Shown here: positions 31,879 to 41,277 of the stretch, piece after piece
Layout of the letters: each line of letters begins with the position of its first letter
Numbering within the stretch: the stretch's first letter is position 1
Assembly: GCA_038225555.1 (NCBI GenBank)
Contig: JBBRRB010000017.1
Location: 1 to 64,000 of the forward strand
Origin: JANXQZ01 sp038225555
GTDB lineage: Bacteria; Acidobacteriota; Terriglobia; Bryobacterales; Bryobacteraceae
Length of the DNA: 64,000 nt
Reading direction: 5' to 3'
Program-made: the position numbers and the translations under genes
The notes under the pieces: model-generated
Database searches by the model: none
What the model saw: the letters and a program-made list of their open reading frames with translations, nothing else
What the model was told of the DNA's origin: nothing

Positions 31879-34047
31879 TTAAGCCGGTCGCGCGGGAATC
31901 GTAAAATAGAACGTCGATCCCTCCCCGTAGGTCGACTCCACCCACAGCCGCCCCCCGTACTTCTCCACGATTCTGCTGCACAGCGCCAAACCGATTCCGC
32001 TTCCAGGATAGTCGCTCCCATGCAAGCGTTTGAAGGGAGCGAAGATTTGTTCCAGGTACTTTTTTTCGATGCCGATGCCGTTGTCCTGCACCGCGAAACA
32101 CCACCCCTTGGTTGTCTTCTGCGCCGATACGTGGATGCTGGGCGCCTCGCCTGCCCGCCGGTACTTCATGGCGTTGGCGAGCAGGTTTTGCAAAAGCATC
32201 GCGAGTGAAACCTCTTCCGCCACCACTATCGGAAGCGGCCCATGCGTCACGCGGGCACAGCTCTCGTCTATAGGAATCTTAAGAGCCTGTATGGTCTTTT
32301 CCAGAACCAGGCCGCTGTCCAGAGGAGCGAACCGATCAATCTGCTCATCGATCAACCAATACTCGCGCAGGTCGCGCAACAACGCGTCCAGCCGCCGAGC
32401 GCCTTCCAGCGCATAACCGATAAATAGATCCGTCTGCGCGTTCATTTTGCCCTTGTACTCTCGCGCCAGCAATTCCGTGTACATAGTCACCATGCGCAAC
32501 GGTTCCTGCAGGTCGTGAGAGGTTGCGTACGAGAAGTGCTTGAGATCGAGGTTTAGCTTGCGCAGCAACTTCTCCGACAGTTTCCGCTCGGTGATGTCCT
32601 CGATCGCCAACAGGATCAGTTCCACATGGTCGATGCGGCGAGCGTTGAGCAGCATGGTTCTCGGCCCGATGTTTAAGAAGTCATGCTCCATCTCGAAATT
32701 TCGCACCCATTGATCTCGTGGCAGCAGTTCGTTGAACAACCGCCGCAGCTCGGGGATGTCCCATTGCCCGTCGCCCAGTTTATAGAGAAGCTGCCCACCG
32801 GTCTCGTCCGGCGTAGTCTGAAACTTCTCGTAAAAGGCCTGGTTTGCCGACTGAATTCGAAAATGATCGTCCAGCACCAGCAAAGGTTGCCGCACTGTGG
32901 CTACGATATTCTCGGCGTACACCCGGGCGTTCTCGGCATGCTGTTCGGCGGTCTTCAACGCCGTCACATCCACAAAGGTGATCACAACTCCGTCAATCAC
33001 CCGGCGAGCCGTGCGGTAAGGAACAATGCGCATCAGATAACGGTCGCCGTGCGCCCCCGTCAGGTCTTGTTCCCTTACAACCGGAGAATCCGTGGAGGAG
33101 CCGAACGAAAGAGTTTTGGCCGCCCCGGTGATGCTCTCCACCACGCCCGTCACTCCAAACCGGTCCCCTAGACCGGCGATGTCCCGTCCGATGTCGCCGG
33201 CCTCGAGGCGCACTACTTCACTTCCCGCAGTTGCGAACTTCTTGACGCGCAGTTGACGATCCAGAAAAATGGTGGCGATCTCCGTGTTGTCGAATAAATT
33301 CTGCAGATCGCTGTAGGATTGATCGAGCTCGGCGACTTTTCCGTTTAATGTGGAATTAACAGCGGCCAATTTCTGATTTAATACGTTGGTTTTTTCGGTC
33401 AGTCTCCTTTCCAGGATCGCGCCATAGCGGGCACGAAGAACGGTCTGGCCCAGTGCCCACAACAACTCTCCGTAGACTAAAAGGTTTGCGCGGCTGACGG
33501 GAGGCTGCCGACGCGCTACGTACCACACCTCCTGTGGTGAAAGTGCGAACTCCCTGGCCAGCCGCTGCAAGGGCAAGGCTTCCGGGTATCGATCAAGCAC
33601 CTGCCCCGCCAGCAGGGTTCCCACATGCCGCTCGCCCAAAGTGAGCGCCATTGCAACATGCGCCAACCCAGCCTGATCGTGTGCCATGGTGAGGGACTTG
33701 GTTTGCAGGGCGTCGAGGGCAGCGCCGCAGCCCGGGCTGGTCTCCAGGCAAAAGAGACACCCGGCCCGGTCCGGCCTCGACTTGCGGGCCAGACTCCAAA
33801 TCGGCTGCGGATTGTGACAGATGCCGACCAGGCGACCATTCGCATCGATCAAAGCCACCGCCAACCTCATAGTGCGGGCGTACAATCCCAGAATCGTCCC
33901 CCAGCTCTCGGGATCGAGCAGTTCGGCGGTCAACTCCGGCGTCAGTTCGATGCTGCCAAGGTCTCCTCCTTGTGAAGGCGCGCCCTGCGCTAGGGCCGAG
34001 TCTTGACGATCGTCAAAATCATCCGCCCTGATTTGCATCAGTCTCAT
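31879..34047 (-). CDS. PocR-PAS-PAS sensor histidine kinase
   Basis: 722 residues, no transmembrane segment. Residues about 35-190 form a PocR-type ligand domain (LDPESWGTILGLYARTMRLA, with cysteines in AGCLFCLETSPGC). A helical linker leads to a PAS of the CheR-associated type (DLQNLFDNTEIATIFLDRQL), then a second PAS, a HisKA domain with FSYATSHDLQEPLRMV (phospho-His), and HATPase motifs (LLANAMKYR, DNGIGIEKKY, GSGIGLALC). It is a cytoplasmic sensor, the last of three genes after the winged-helix and KaiC-like genes, 13 bases after the KaiC stop. No response regulator is attached; an Rcp1-type regulator lies at 39520. Confidence 0.9.
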   Translation of the reverse strand: MRLMQIRADDFDDRQDSALAQGAPSQGGDLGSIELTPELTAELLDPESWGTILGLYARTMRLAVALIDANGRLVGICHNPQPIWSLARKSRPDRAGCLFCLETSPGCGAALDALQTKSLTMAHDQAGLAHVAMALTLGERHVGTLLAGQVLDRYPEALPLQRLAREFALSPQEVWYVARRQPPVSRANLLVYGELLWALGQTVLRARYGAILERRLTEKTNVLNQKLAAVNSTLNGKVAELDQSYSDLQNLFDNTEIATIFLDRQLRVKKFATAGSEVVRLEAGDIGRDIAGLGDRFGVTGVVESITGAAKTLSFGSSTDSPVVREQDLTGAHGDRYLMRIVPYRTARRVIDGVVITFVDVTALKTAEQHAENARVYAENIVATVRQPLLVLDDHFRIQSANQAFYEKFQTTPDETGGQLLYKLGDGQWDIPELRRLFNELLPRDQWVRNFEMEHDFLNIGPRTMLLNARRIDHVELILLAIEDITERKLSEKLLRKLNLDLKHFSYATSHDLQEPLRMVTMYTELLAREYKGKMNAQTDLFIGYALEGARRLDALLRDLREYWLIDEQIDRFAPLDSGLVLEKTIQALKIPIDESCARVTHGPLPIVVAEEVSLAMLLQNLLANAMKYRRAGEAPSIHVSAQKTTKGWCFAVQDNGIGIEKKYLEQIFAPFKRLHGSDYPGSGIGLALCSRIVEKYGGRLWVESTYGEGSTFYFTIPARPA

Positions 34048-34060
34048 GTTCTCATGCGGG

Positions 34061-35605
34061 TTATCGGTCCTGCACCTGCGGATTGGCGCCGCGGAGGCTG
34101 AAACGTGTGGGCGCTCGGCTTAGGATGCTGGAGTAGCTTTCGATCGGCAGTGGCGGCAGTTGGGCCGCCTTGTCCAAAGGCACCATGGTGATCCCGCCTT
34201 GGCCGATGGTGAACTCGCGCGTATCGAATTCATGCTTGCACCCTCGCGCCTTTACTACCGCGATGGTGCGATGCAGTGTGTTGCCCAGTTCCACTAGCGA
34301 AAGCAGAATGATATTGTCCACAATCGAGCTGACCGGGAAGTCCGGCATGTATGACGAGAGCCCGAATAATTCGGGATTCTCATAGTTGAAAAAAGTCGTC
34401 ATCAAACGGTACTTGCTGAACGCGACCAGGGAATGAAAGAAATCGCGGTACGCGCGCTGATCGTCGAGCGCGGTGCTATAGCTCGTGACGCCGTCGATCA
34501 CCAGCCGCTGGATATCGTGCTCCTCAACCATTCGTACAAGACGAGTATAATGGGCATCGATCTCCAGCTCTTGAGGGCTTTCGTACAAAATGTGGATCAT
34601 GCCGCTGTCAATCTGAGCTTGCAAATCGATGCCAACCGTCTCGGCATTGCGAATGATTTGGGCGGGGTGTTCGTCCAGGGAGATCAGCAATCCGCGCCTA
34701 TTCTCCTTGACTGCTCCTTCGCGCAAGAGCTGCGTTCCCAGTACGGTTTTCCCGGCGCCTGAAATACCCACAACCATCGTGGTGGAGCCGTCGTAAAGAC
34801 CACCCCCGATCAAATCGTCCAGTGCTTGCACCCCGATCACCGAGCGCTTGGCCCTCGACGTGGGCTGTTCCAGATTGCGGACGACCGGCGCTTGAACCCG
34901 GCGAAACACCTCAATGCCTTTGCCAGCCGTGATCCGCAGGGTGTGTTTGCCAGCGACGTAATCCTGGCCCCGGCTCTTAACGATCTCGAGAGATCGATGG
35001 CCCAGCCGGGACTGCCGGTCATGGCTCAACTCAACTACCGTATCGGCAAGAAAACTGGCCATCTCCAAAGTAGCTTGCGACTCGGCCAGGACGCCCAGCT
35101 CGTGCGAGAAGATGGCCGTCAAATTTTCACGATTCAGCCCCTCCAGCAATTGCTGCAAAAGCTCGCGGTACGAGCCCGGCCCGCTCCACGGCAAGGGGTG
35201 GTTGGAGACCGGACGCAGCAGGTTGATCCCGTCGATAAAGATGCGCTGAGCGCCAATTTCGGCGGCGGTTTCCAGCAGGAGGCTATCCGGAGAGCGCAGC
35301 TCCAATTCGAAGACCGGGGGACTGGTGAAAACGATTTTTAGCTTGTCCTTCCGCTGCAGTTCCTCCAGGTCCCAGCCAAAATTGGCGGCATCGCGGATGA
35401 GTTTGTCCGGGCTGCTTTCGAATACTACGATTAAGCCGGGCTCGTTATATTCGGTGATCCCCCGATACACGAACTCCGTGCCCAGCAAAGTCTTGCCGGT
35501 GCCAGCCGCGCCCTGCAGCATGATGATATTCGTGCTCGGAATTCCGCCGAGGAGCACCGCATCCAGCCCTTCCACGCCTGTCTTCACGAAACTGGTTTCA
35601 GTCAC
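34061..35605 (-). CDS. KaiC-like double RecA-domain ATPase
   Basis: About 514 residues from GTG 35605, whose GTGA overlaps the stop of the winged-helix gene and which has AAAAAGGAAAA upstream; a longer frame to 35716 would overlap that gene by 115 bases. Two RecA-like domains each have a Walker A: GAAGTGKT early in domain 1 and GISGAGKT in domain 2, with Walker B-like RIFIDGINLL and RLVIDGVTS. Both open with the KaiC pattern TGVEGLDAVLLGG and IGVQALDDLIGGG. No KaiA or KaiB is present. Such KaiC-like proteins act as signalling ATPases with histidine kinases in many non-cyanobacteria. Confidence 0.88.
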   Translation of the reverse strand: MTETSFVKTGVEGLDAVLLGGIPSTNIIMLQGAAGTGKTLLGTEFVYRGITEYNEPGLIVVFESSPDKLIRDAANFGWDLEELQRKDKLKIVFTSPPVFELELRSPDSLLLETAAEIGAQRIFIDGINLLRPVSNHPLPWSGPGSYRELLQQLLEGLNRENLTAIFSHELGVLAESQATLEMASFLADTVVELSHDRQSRLGHRSLEIVKSRGQDYVAGKHTLRITAGKGIEVFRRVQAPVVRNLEQPTSRAKRSVIGVQALDDLIGGGLYDGSTTMVVGISGAGKTVLGTQLLREGAVKENRRGLLISLDEHPAQIIRNAETVGIDLQAQIDSGMIHILYESPQELEIDAHYTRLVRMVEEHDIQRLVIDGVTSYSTALDDQRAYRDFFHSLVAFSKYRLMTTFFNYENPELFGLSSYMPDFPVSSIVDNIILLSLVELGNTLHRTIAVVKARGCKHEFDTREFTIGQGGITMVPLDKAAQLPPLPIESYSSILSRAPTRFSLRGANPQVQDR

Positions 35606-36000
35606 TTTGATTTTCCTTTTTTCGCTGCATGCAAACCCGAACTCTTCCGCAGGTGCTTGAGAAGCAGCAACCGCCCCGTCCGATTTTCGGCCAGACTCAT
35701 GAGCCGCCGAAGACAACTCGCAGGCGCAAGGTGCTTTGCTGAAACAACCATGTAATAGAACCGGACGCCTTGCGAGAATCTGGAACGAGTCACAAGTTTC
35801 TGAGACTCGAGCCTGTCCAGGGCGTCACCAACCAACATGGCAGGGTAACCCAGAAAGCGGCCCATCTCTTCGGCACTCATGAGACTGGAATGATGCCGGT
35901 AAATAAACACCAGAACATCCCAATCGCTAAGAAGGGAAATTCCTAAGCTCTTCAGGCAATCCTGAACCACAATATCGGAGGAATTATCTGTTTCGACCAT
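35602..36000 (-). CDS. winged-helix (MarR/PadR-like) protein
   Basis: 132 residues. Predicted wHTH: LSDWDVLVFIYRHHSSL, MSAEEMGRFLGYPAMLVGDA, LDRLESQKLVTRSRFSQGVR, FYYMV. It lies first in the unit with the KaiC-like ATPase and the PocR kinase and overlaps the former by 4 bases. Upstream, 36001-36090 is strongly AT-rich with TATAAAAT on the minus strand, probably the promoter of the unit. It may regulate the unit itself or act as an output module. Confidence 0.75.
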   Translation of the reverse strand: MVETDNSSDIVVQDCLKSLGISLLSDWDVLVFIYRHHSSLMSAEEMGRFLGYPAMLVGDALDRLESQKLVTRSRFSQGVRFYYMVVSAKHLAPASCLRRLMSLAENRTGRLLLLKHLRKSSGLHAAKKGKSK

Positions 36001-36123
36001 AGCGGTTGATCAAAGGATGAAATGTATCGTGGGCTGCTTAATTATTTTATAGGTTTCAATAATATATAGATACTAGTAGAAATACCAGTCGCCCAATCCA
36101 GCTAACCTTCGCCACGTTTCGGC

Positions 36124-36129
36124 TACGAT
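36124..36129 (+). promoter_or_regulatory. TACGAT -10 box before a leaderless start
   Basis: TACGAT ends 6 bases before GTG 36136, with no Shine-Dalgarno sequence between. Same spacing as at 17283 and 22931. Confidence 0.4.
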
Positions 36130-36135
36130 GAATTG

Positions 36136-37080
36136 GTGACGGCTCGAATTATCCCTCCCCTCGCAACGCCTCTCTTAGACCAAGATGAACTTGATTATGG
36201 CGGGATGGAGCGCCTGATCGCACATGTGCTGGCGGGCGGAGTGAGCGGCATTTTCGTCCTTGGCACCACGGGGGAAGGCCCCAGCCTCAGCTATCGGCTG
36301 CGTTCGGAGGTGGTTCGCGCCGCTTGTCAAATCGCTGCAAAGCGCGTACCGGTTCTGGCCGGCATTACGGACACCTCTTACACTGAATCGCTCAGGCTCG
36401 CGGCGGTGGCGGCCGATGCTGGCGCGTCTGCCGCGGCCGTGGCTCCGCCCTTCTACCTGATGTATTCTCAAGCCGAACTTTTGCGCTACGTGGAACGCAT
36501 GGCGGCCGAATCTCCCTTGCCGATCTACCTCTACAACATTCCGCAACTGACCAAGGTGGCATATGGCGTGGACGTTGTACGCGCGGCGATCCGGATCCCT
36601 CGCGTGATCGGGCTCAAAGACAGCGCGCACGATCTCGCTTATCTGAAAGAAATTTTGACAGTCGCAGCCCAGCGGCCGGACTTCCAGGTCTACGTGGGTC
36701 CCGAAGAAATTCTGTTGGAGGGCTTGCTTCTGGGTGCGACGGGCGGCGTGTGCGGCGGGGCCAATCTGAATCCGGGGCTTTTCGTCCAGCTGTATGAATT
36801 TGCTCGCAGCGGAAACGTTGAGGAAGCCCGGCGATTGCAAAATCTGGTGAATGAAAACGCGGCGGCGCTGTATACGGTGGGAGATCCGGCCAGCAGCTAC
36901 TTGCGCGGAATGAAGGCCGCCCTGCAGTGCCTCGGGATCTGCTCGGATTTGCCAGCCCTTCCGCTCTCGCGATTCTCCGACGAGGAGCGCAATTTACTCT
37001 CTAGCAGGATGGCGAAAGTGCTAGCATCACAGCAATGGCTCTCGGCGAATTCACCAAGCAGCTTGCTAAGCAGGCGCTGA
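36136..37080 (+). CDS. DapA/NAL-family aldolase or lyase
   Basis: About 314 residues from GTG 36136 (TTG 36133 also possible). TIM-barrel of the dihydrodipicolinate synthase superfamily: GIFVLGTTGEGPSLSYRLR (pyruvate-binding loop), Tyr in IYLYNIPQ, Schiff-base Lys in VIGLKDSAHD, GATGGVCGGANLNP. Genuine DapA would normally sit with lysine genes; here the neighbours give no hint, so a 2-keto-3-deoxy sugar acid or 4-hydroxy-2-oxoglutarate type substrate is as likely. The last 46 bases overlap the next gene. Confidence 0.85.
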   Translation: MTARIIPPLATPLLDQDELDYGGMERLIAHVLAGGVSGIFVLGTTGEGPSLSYRLRSEVVRAACQIAAKRVPVLAGITDTSYTESLRLAAVAADAGASAAAVAPPFYLMYSQAELLRYVERMAAESPLPIYLYNIPQLTKVAYGVDVVRAAIRIPRVIGLKDSAHDLAYLKEILTVAAQRPDFQVYVGPEEILLEGLLLGATGGVCGGANLNPGLFVQLYEFARSGNVEEARRLQNLVNENAAALYTVGDPASSYLRGMKAALQCLGICSDLPALPLSRFSDEERNLLSSRMAKVLASQQWLSANSPSSLLSRR

Positions 37081-37457
37081 GCGAACAAGTCACCGATCTG
37101 CTGGATCCGGCTCGTCCGCCGAAGCCGCAAGCTGCGGAAACCCTGGCAGTCAGCATACTCAATCAGATTCAAGCCATGCAGCGAGCGTGCAAAGAGGATC
37201 AGGAGCTCACGGTTCTGTTCCACACGGGACAGGAGATGATTCGAATCGTGGAGGTTTACTTGCCCTCGACGAATCTGATCGTGCTGACCGGGCTGGACGC
37301 CAACCGCAATCTAACGCGCGTGATTACGCCGCCCGATTCCACTCAATTGGTGTGCAAAATTACCAAGGTGCAGGCGGGCAGCGCGCCGACGCAAATCAAT
37401 TTCATTCACGCATCCGGTGCAACTCCGCCGCCATCTTCCCGCGCACGAGTTCCCTAA
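37035..37457 (+). CDS. small hypothetical protein
   Basis: 140 residues, starting within the end of the lyase gene in another frame. ATG 37035 has TAGCAT 7 bases before it. The sequence is soluble: a helical N-terminal half (FTKQLAKQALSEQVTDLL, ETLAVSILNQIQAMQRA), then strands (EMIRIVEVYLPSTNLIVLTG, TRVITPPDSTQLVCKITKVQ). No family recognised. The 3' end overlaps the convergent plsC by 56 bases. Confidence 0.6.
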   Translation: MALGEFTKQLAKQALSEQVTDLLDPARPPKPQAAETLAVSILNQIQAMQRACKEDQELTVLFHTGQEMIRIVEVYLPSTNLIVLTGLDANRNLTRVITPPDSTQLVCKITKVQAGSAPTQINFIHASGATPPPSSRARVP

Positions 37458-38133
37458 ACTCCGCGCTGCGCTTCACATCCCATCCGATTACGGGAACCGG
37501 TTCCAAGATGCGCAGGTGAATATCCTGCGTGCCTCCAAATATCCAGGAATTGCGTGGCAGCGCCGACCCAGAACCGTCCACTACTAGCGGCAGAACAGGC
37601 ACTTGCTCGCGGATGGCCAATTGGAACGGGCCATCGTTAAACGGCAGCAGTTCGCCATCGGTGGACCTCGTTCCTTCCGGGAAGAACATGAGGGAGCAGT
37701 GCTGCCGCAGATAGCGGGCGCCCTTCAATAAAGCTTGCGCGCCTTTGCGGCGGTCGGACCGATCCACGGGAATGTCCCCGGCCATGCGCAGCAGCCACCC
37801 GACCACTGGCATGCCGAACAGTTCCGCCTTGGCGATCCATTTGGCGTCCACACGCACATGGGAGATGACCGGAATATCGGCGAGGGATTGATGGTTGCTG
37901 ACCATGACATACACGCTCTTGGGATTTACATTTTCTGTGCCGGAGACATGCAGCCTCCAAGGGTTCACCTTGGCCAGCCCTCGTCCCAGGCGTCGGAACC
38001 AGCGCCCCGTGTTCAGCCGTCTGGGATCGCGATCAAGCAGACGAACCACTCCCAAGACAGGCACCCAAGAGATAATCAGAGCGGCACTCGCGAACCATAT
38101 CCAAACGGATCGAAGGACGCTAAACATATTCAA
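37402..38133 (-). CDS. plsC: 1-acyl-sn-glycerol-3-phosphate acyltransferase
   Basis: 243 residues. N-terminal membrane segment (WIWFASAALIISWVPVLGVV), acyltransferase motif NHQSLADI (HX4D), then FPEGTRS, and VLPLVVDGSG. It adds the second acyl chain in phosphatidic acid synthesis at the inner membrane, or modifies a related lipid. The gene lies 18 bases downstream of the efflux adaptor gene on the same strand. Confidence 0.9.
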   Translation of the reverse strand: MNMFSVLRSVWIWFASAALIISWVPVLGVVRLLDRDPRRLNTGRWFRRLGRGLAKVNPWRLHVSGTENVNPKSVYVMVSNHQSLADIPVISHVRVDAKWIAKAELFGMPVVGWLLRMAGDIPVDRSDRRKGAQALLKGARYLRQHCSLMFFPEGTRSTDGELLPFNDGPFQLAIREQVPVLPLVVDGSGSALPRNSWIFGGTQDIHLRILEPVPVIGWDVKRSAEFRELVRGKMAAELHRMRE

Positions 38134-38151
38134 CGAAACGGTACCGTTCGT

Positions 38152-39342
38152 TTAGAGTGTCGCTTCCACTTTGCTGCCCGTATCCAGCCGATTCAATTGC
38201 GTGGTCGCCACCTGTTCACCCATGCGGACACCGTCTAAGATTTCCACATCCTGATCGAACCGGTCCCCTAATTTCACATCGCGCGCTTCCACAACGTTTC
38301 CGGCCACGACATACACTTTGTTCGATCCGAAGACATAATAGACCGCCTTCGAAGGCACCAGCTTAATCCGCTCGGTCCTGTTGGTGGGCACGCGCGCTCG
38401 AGCGTAGGACCCCGGCTTCAATTGCCCGGAGGGATTTTGGATCAACGCTTCCACAACAAATGTGCGCTTGCTCTGGTCGACTGTGGGCGAAATACGCCAG
38501 ATCTTTCCCTGGAAGACTCGCCCTTCAAAAGCTTCCAGCTGCACCTCCACCATCTGCCCTTCTTTGACGAACATTGCCATCCTCTCCGGCACCTCGAGAC
38601 GCAAGCGAATGGGATCGGTCTTCACCAGCGTGATCAACGGGGTGTTCACGCGAACGTATTGGCCCACCGTGATGGTGCGCTCTTTCACGAAAGCATCGAA
38701 AGGAGCGCGCACCGATGTATCGCGCAGCTTCTTGCGCTGCATGTCGAGCATGGCCTTGGTTCTCTCTACTTCCGAGACCAGGTTTCGCGTCTGGTACAAA
38801 GTGGAATCGTAGGCTGCTTGAGCGGCCTTGAACCTGGAGACCGCGGAATCCAGATCAGACTGCGATGCAATGCCTTGATCCACGAGACTCTTTGAGCGCT
38901 TATAGCGTTGCTCCGCGTCGAAGAGATCGGCTTGCGCCCTGCGAGGATCGGGAGTTTCGCGGATGTCTTTGACTTTGTCGTTTTCTTCTTTCAGGCCCAG
39001 GCGGTCCAGCGAAGCACGCAGTTGGGCCTCATTTTGGGTGAGCAGGTAGCGTTGCTCCTCGTCGGCTATGTGAACCATCACCTCGCCTGCTTTCACTCGA
39101 TCTCCCAAGTCCACCTTGACCTGGTCGACGCGGCCGTCGATTTCGGCGCTGATGACCGATTCATCAAAGGGGTAAAGAGTGCCGATCGATTCCAGAACGC
39201 GGCGCACATCTCGTTGCACGACGGAGGCTACCTTGACGGGGATGGGGCCAGCGTCCGACTGAGCTTGTACCGCCTGCTTTTTGCCGCAGCCTGCGAGAGC
39301 GACCGCGATGCCCACGCTTATGAGCCATGTACGAAGAGACAT
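38152..39342 (-). CDS. RND/HlyD-type efflux adaptor lipoprotein
   Basis: 396 residues. Lipoprotein signal ending VALAGC. Membrane fusion protein layout: lipoyl half-motifs (VISAEIDGRVDQVKVDLGDR, VKAGEVMVHIADEE; later DTSVRAPFDAFVKERTIT), an alpha-hairpin between them (about 95-205), beta-barrel and membrane-proximal domains (RISPTVDQSKRTFVVEALI, ERIKLVPSKAVYYV). It should bridge an inner membrane pump to a TolC channel. No pump gene lies in the operon; PlsC follows instead. Confidence 0.9.
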   Translation of the reverse strand: MSLRTWLISVGIAVALAGCGKKQAVQAQSDAGPIPVKVASVVQRDVRRVLESIGTLYPFDESVISAEIDGRVDQVKVDLGDRVKAGEVMVHIADEEQRYLLTQNEAQLRASLDRLGLKEENDKVKDIRETPDPRRAQADLFDAEQRYKRSKSLVDQGIASQSDLDSAVSRFKAAQAAYDSTLYQTRNLVSEVERTKAMLDMQRKKLRDTSVRAPFDAFVKERTITVGQYVRVNTPLITLVKTDPIRLRLEVPERMAMFVKEGQMVEVQLEAFEGRVFQGKIWRISPTVDQSKRTFVVEALIQNPSGQLKPGSYARARVPTNRTERIKLVPSKAVYYVFGSNKVYVVAGNVVEARDVKLGDRFDQDVEILDGVRMGEQVATTQLNRLDTGSKVEATL

Positions 39343-39519
39343 TAAGATTGAGGCTTCATTCTAGCAACTGAAGGACAGCTAAAAATTCCGTGAATGGTAG
39401 CGCGATGGGCAGTTTCTACTCTGTCTTTATTCAACTGCCCTCAATTCCGAGGCGTGAGTTCATTTGGAACGCAAATTGCAGTCGCAGCACTAAGGCTAGT
39501 TGTCGCTACGAGGGAGATC

Positions 39520-39960
39520 ATGGGAAATCATTCAAGGCCAATCGAGGTGCTCCTCGTAGAGGATAATCCTGGCGACGTCCGGTTGACGCAGGAAGCGTTG
39601 AAGGAAGGACGATTCATTAATAACCTGAACGTGGTCTCCGACGGTGTGGAAGCGACTGAATTTTTATGGAGACGAGGTAAGTTTCAGACCGCACCAAGGC
39701 CGGATCTCATTCTGCTGGATCTAAACCTTCCGAGGAAGAACGGGCGAGAAGTGCTCCGGGAAATAAAGGCCGATCCGGAATTGCGGCGAATTCCGGTGAT
39801 GGTGCTGACCACGTCAACGGCTGACCAGGATTTGCATCGGGCCTACGACCTGCATGCCAACTGCTACATTACTAAGCCGATGGATTTGGATCAGTTCATG
39901 AGCGTGGTCCGGTCGATTGAGCATTTTTGGTTTAACATCGTGACACTGCCGAACAATTAG
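39520..39960 (+). CDS. Rcp1-type single-domain response regulator
   Basis: 146 residues from ATG 39520, preceded by GAGGGAG. Receiver motifs: VLLVEDNPGDVRL, phosphoacceptor in LILLDLNLPRKNG, VMVLTTSTA, ITKPMD. The extended QEALKEG and FLWRRGKF inserts mark the Rcp1 class, usually paired with cytoplasmic PAS or phytochrome-type kinases. The PocR-PAS kinase at 31879 is a plausible partner, but 5 kb separate them. No output domain. Confidence 0.92.
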   Translation: MGNHSRPIEVLLVEDNPGDVRLTQEALKEGRFINNLNVVSDGVEATEFLWRRGKFQTAPRPDLILLDLNLPRKNGREVLREIKADPELRRIPVMVLTTSTADQDLHRAYDLHANCYITKPMDLDQFMSVVRSIEHFWFNIVTLPNN

Positions 39961-40010
39961 CGCTAGGGCGTGCCTGGGTGGGTTCTAGTAGAATAGATCC
40001 CGGATTCCAT

Positions 40011-41054
40011 ATGACGAGACGAGAAGTTCTTTTGAGCGCAGCGTCGGCATGCGCATGGCTCTCCACTAGATCGGCAGACGCTCAAGCCACGCGACCGCGG
40101 TTGGGCGGCGCACCCACGGCGTTCAGCCTGCGAATGCGGGCCGCACGGCAGGAGAACAAGCAGTTTGACTTCGTCGAGTATTGCCACTCACTGGGCTTGG
40201 GCGGAGTGGAAACCTCCCTGCCGAAAGACGCCGAGGGCGTGAAGCGGATGCGGCATCAAGTGGAGACATACGGCCTCCAGCTTTACCTGAATACGCCGCT
40301 TCCACGCAGCGAAAACGATGTCGAAGGATTCGATACCGCGGTGAAGGCGTGCATAGAAGCGGGAGCCATTGGGCTCCATGCGGCGATGACCGGGAGGCGC
40401 TATGAGCAGTTCGATTCGCTGGACGCCTTTCGGAAAAACTTCGAGCAATGTCAGCGATCGGTGGCCCTGGCTGAACCAATCCTCCGCAAGAATAAGTTGA
40501 AGCTGGCCGTTGAAAATCACAAAGGTTGGCGGGCTGCTGAGCAGGCTGCCTGGATGAAGCGCGTGGGCAGCGAGTGGGTGGGCGTCTGCTTTGATTTCGG
40601 CAATAATCTTTCGCTCAGCGAGGCGCCCGAAGAGACGTTTGGCCTGCTCGCGCCTTACACGATTTTCAGCCATATCAAAGACATGGGTCTGGAGCTGTAC
40701 GAGGACGGATTTCTGCTTTCCGAAGTGCCCTTCGGACAAGGAGTATTGAACCTGAAGCAGATGATCCGGGGCCTTCGTGAGAAGGATCCCAACATGCTTT
40801 TCTGTTTGGAGATGATCACGCGCGATCCGTTGAAGGTGCCGGTATTTACCGACAAATACTGGGCAACGTTTGACGACTCTTATAGCCCTGTGCCCGCTCG
40901 GGATTTGGCCAAGGTGTTAGCAATTGCCCGTAGGAATCCGCCCAAGACGCCGCTGCCGCGTATCACTGGATTGAGCCCTGCCGAGCAAGTGAAAGCGGAG
41001 GACGATTACAACCTGAGCTGCATTGCTTACGCGCATAAGAATTTAGATTTGTAA
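40011..41054 (+). CDS. exported xylose isomerase-like TIM-barrel protein
   Basis: 347 residues from ATG 40011. The N terminus TRREVLLSAASACAWLST is a twin-arginine-like signal. The barrel has the sugar phosphate isomerase/epimerase pattern: FDFVEYCHSLGLGGVETSL, LKLAVENHKGWRAAEQ, VGVCFDFGNNLSLSE, IFSHIKDMGLELYEDGF. Metal ligands are probably the E, D, H and E of those segments. Export of this fold is common in Solibacter-type and planctomycete sugar catabolism. TAGAAT at 39989-39994 is the likely -10 box. Confidence 0.85.
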   Translation: MTRREVLLSAASACAWLSTRSADAQATRPRLGGAPTAFSLRMRAARQENKQFDFVEYCHSLGLGGVETSLPKDAEGVKRMRHQVETYGLQLYLNTPLPRSENDVEGFDTAVKACIEAGAIGLHAAMTGRRYEQFDSLDAFRKNFEQCQRSVALAEPILRKNKLKLAVENHKGWRAAEQAAWMKRVGSEWVGVCFDFGNNLSLSEAPEETFGLLAPYTIFSHIKDMGLELYEDGFLLSEVPFGQGVLNLKQMIRGLREKDPNMLFCLEMITRDPLKVPVFTDKYWATFDDSYSPVPARDLAKVLAIARRNPPKTPLPRITGLSPAEQVKAEDDYNLSCIAYAHKNLDL

Positions 41055-41277
41055 ACGGGATGGATGAGATTAGCCCGTGGCTTCGGCCGCCAGGGACGGA
41101 CAGCCTCAGCCACGGACGGTTCACATGAACCACTCATCTCCGGGCTCGCTCACCAGCCGGAGACGTTGAGACTGATGCAATTGAACCGCCCAATCGCAAG
41201 TTGTTCATTCTTAGTGCGCCGCTCCGGATCGGTGCTGAAAAAAACGCACGATGCGTGCCGTGTGCTTTCATATTTAT

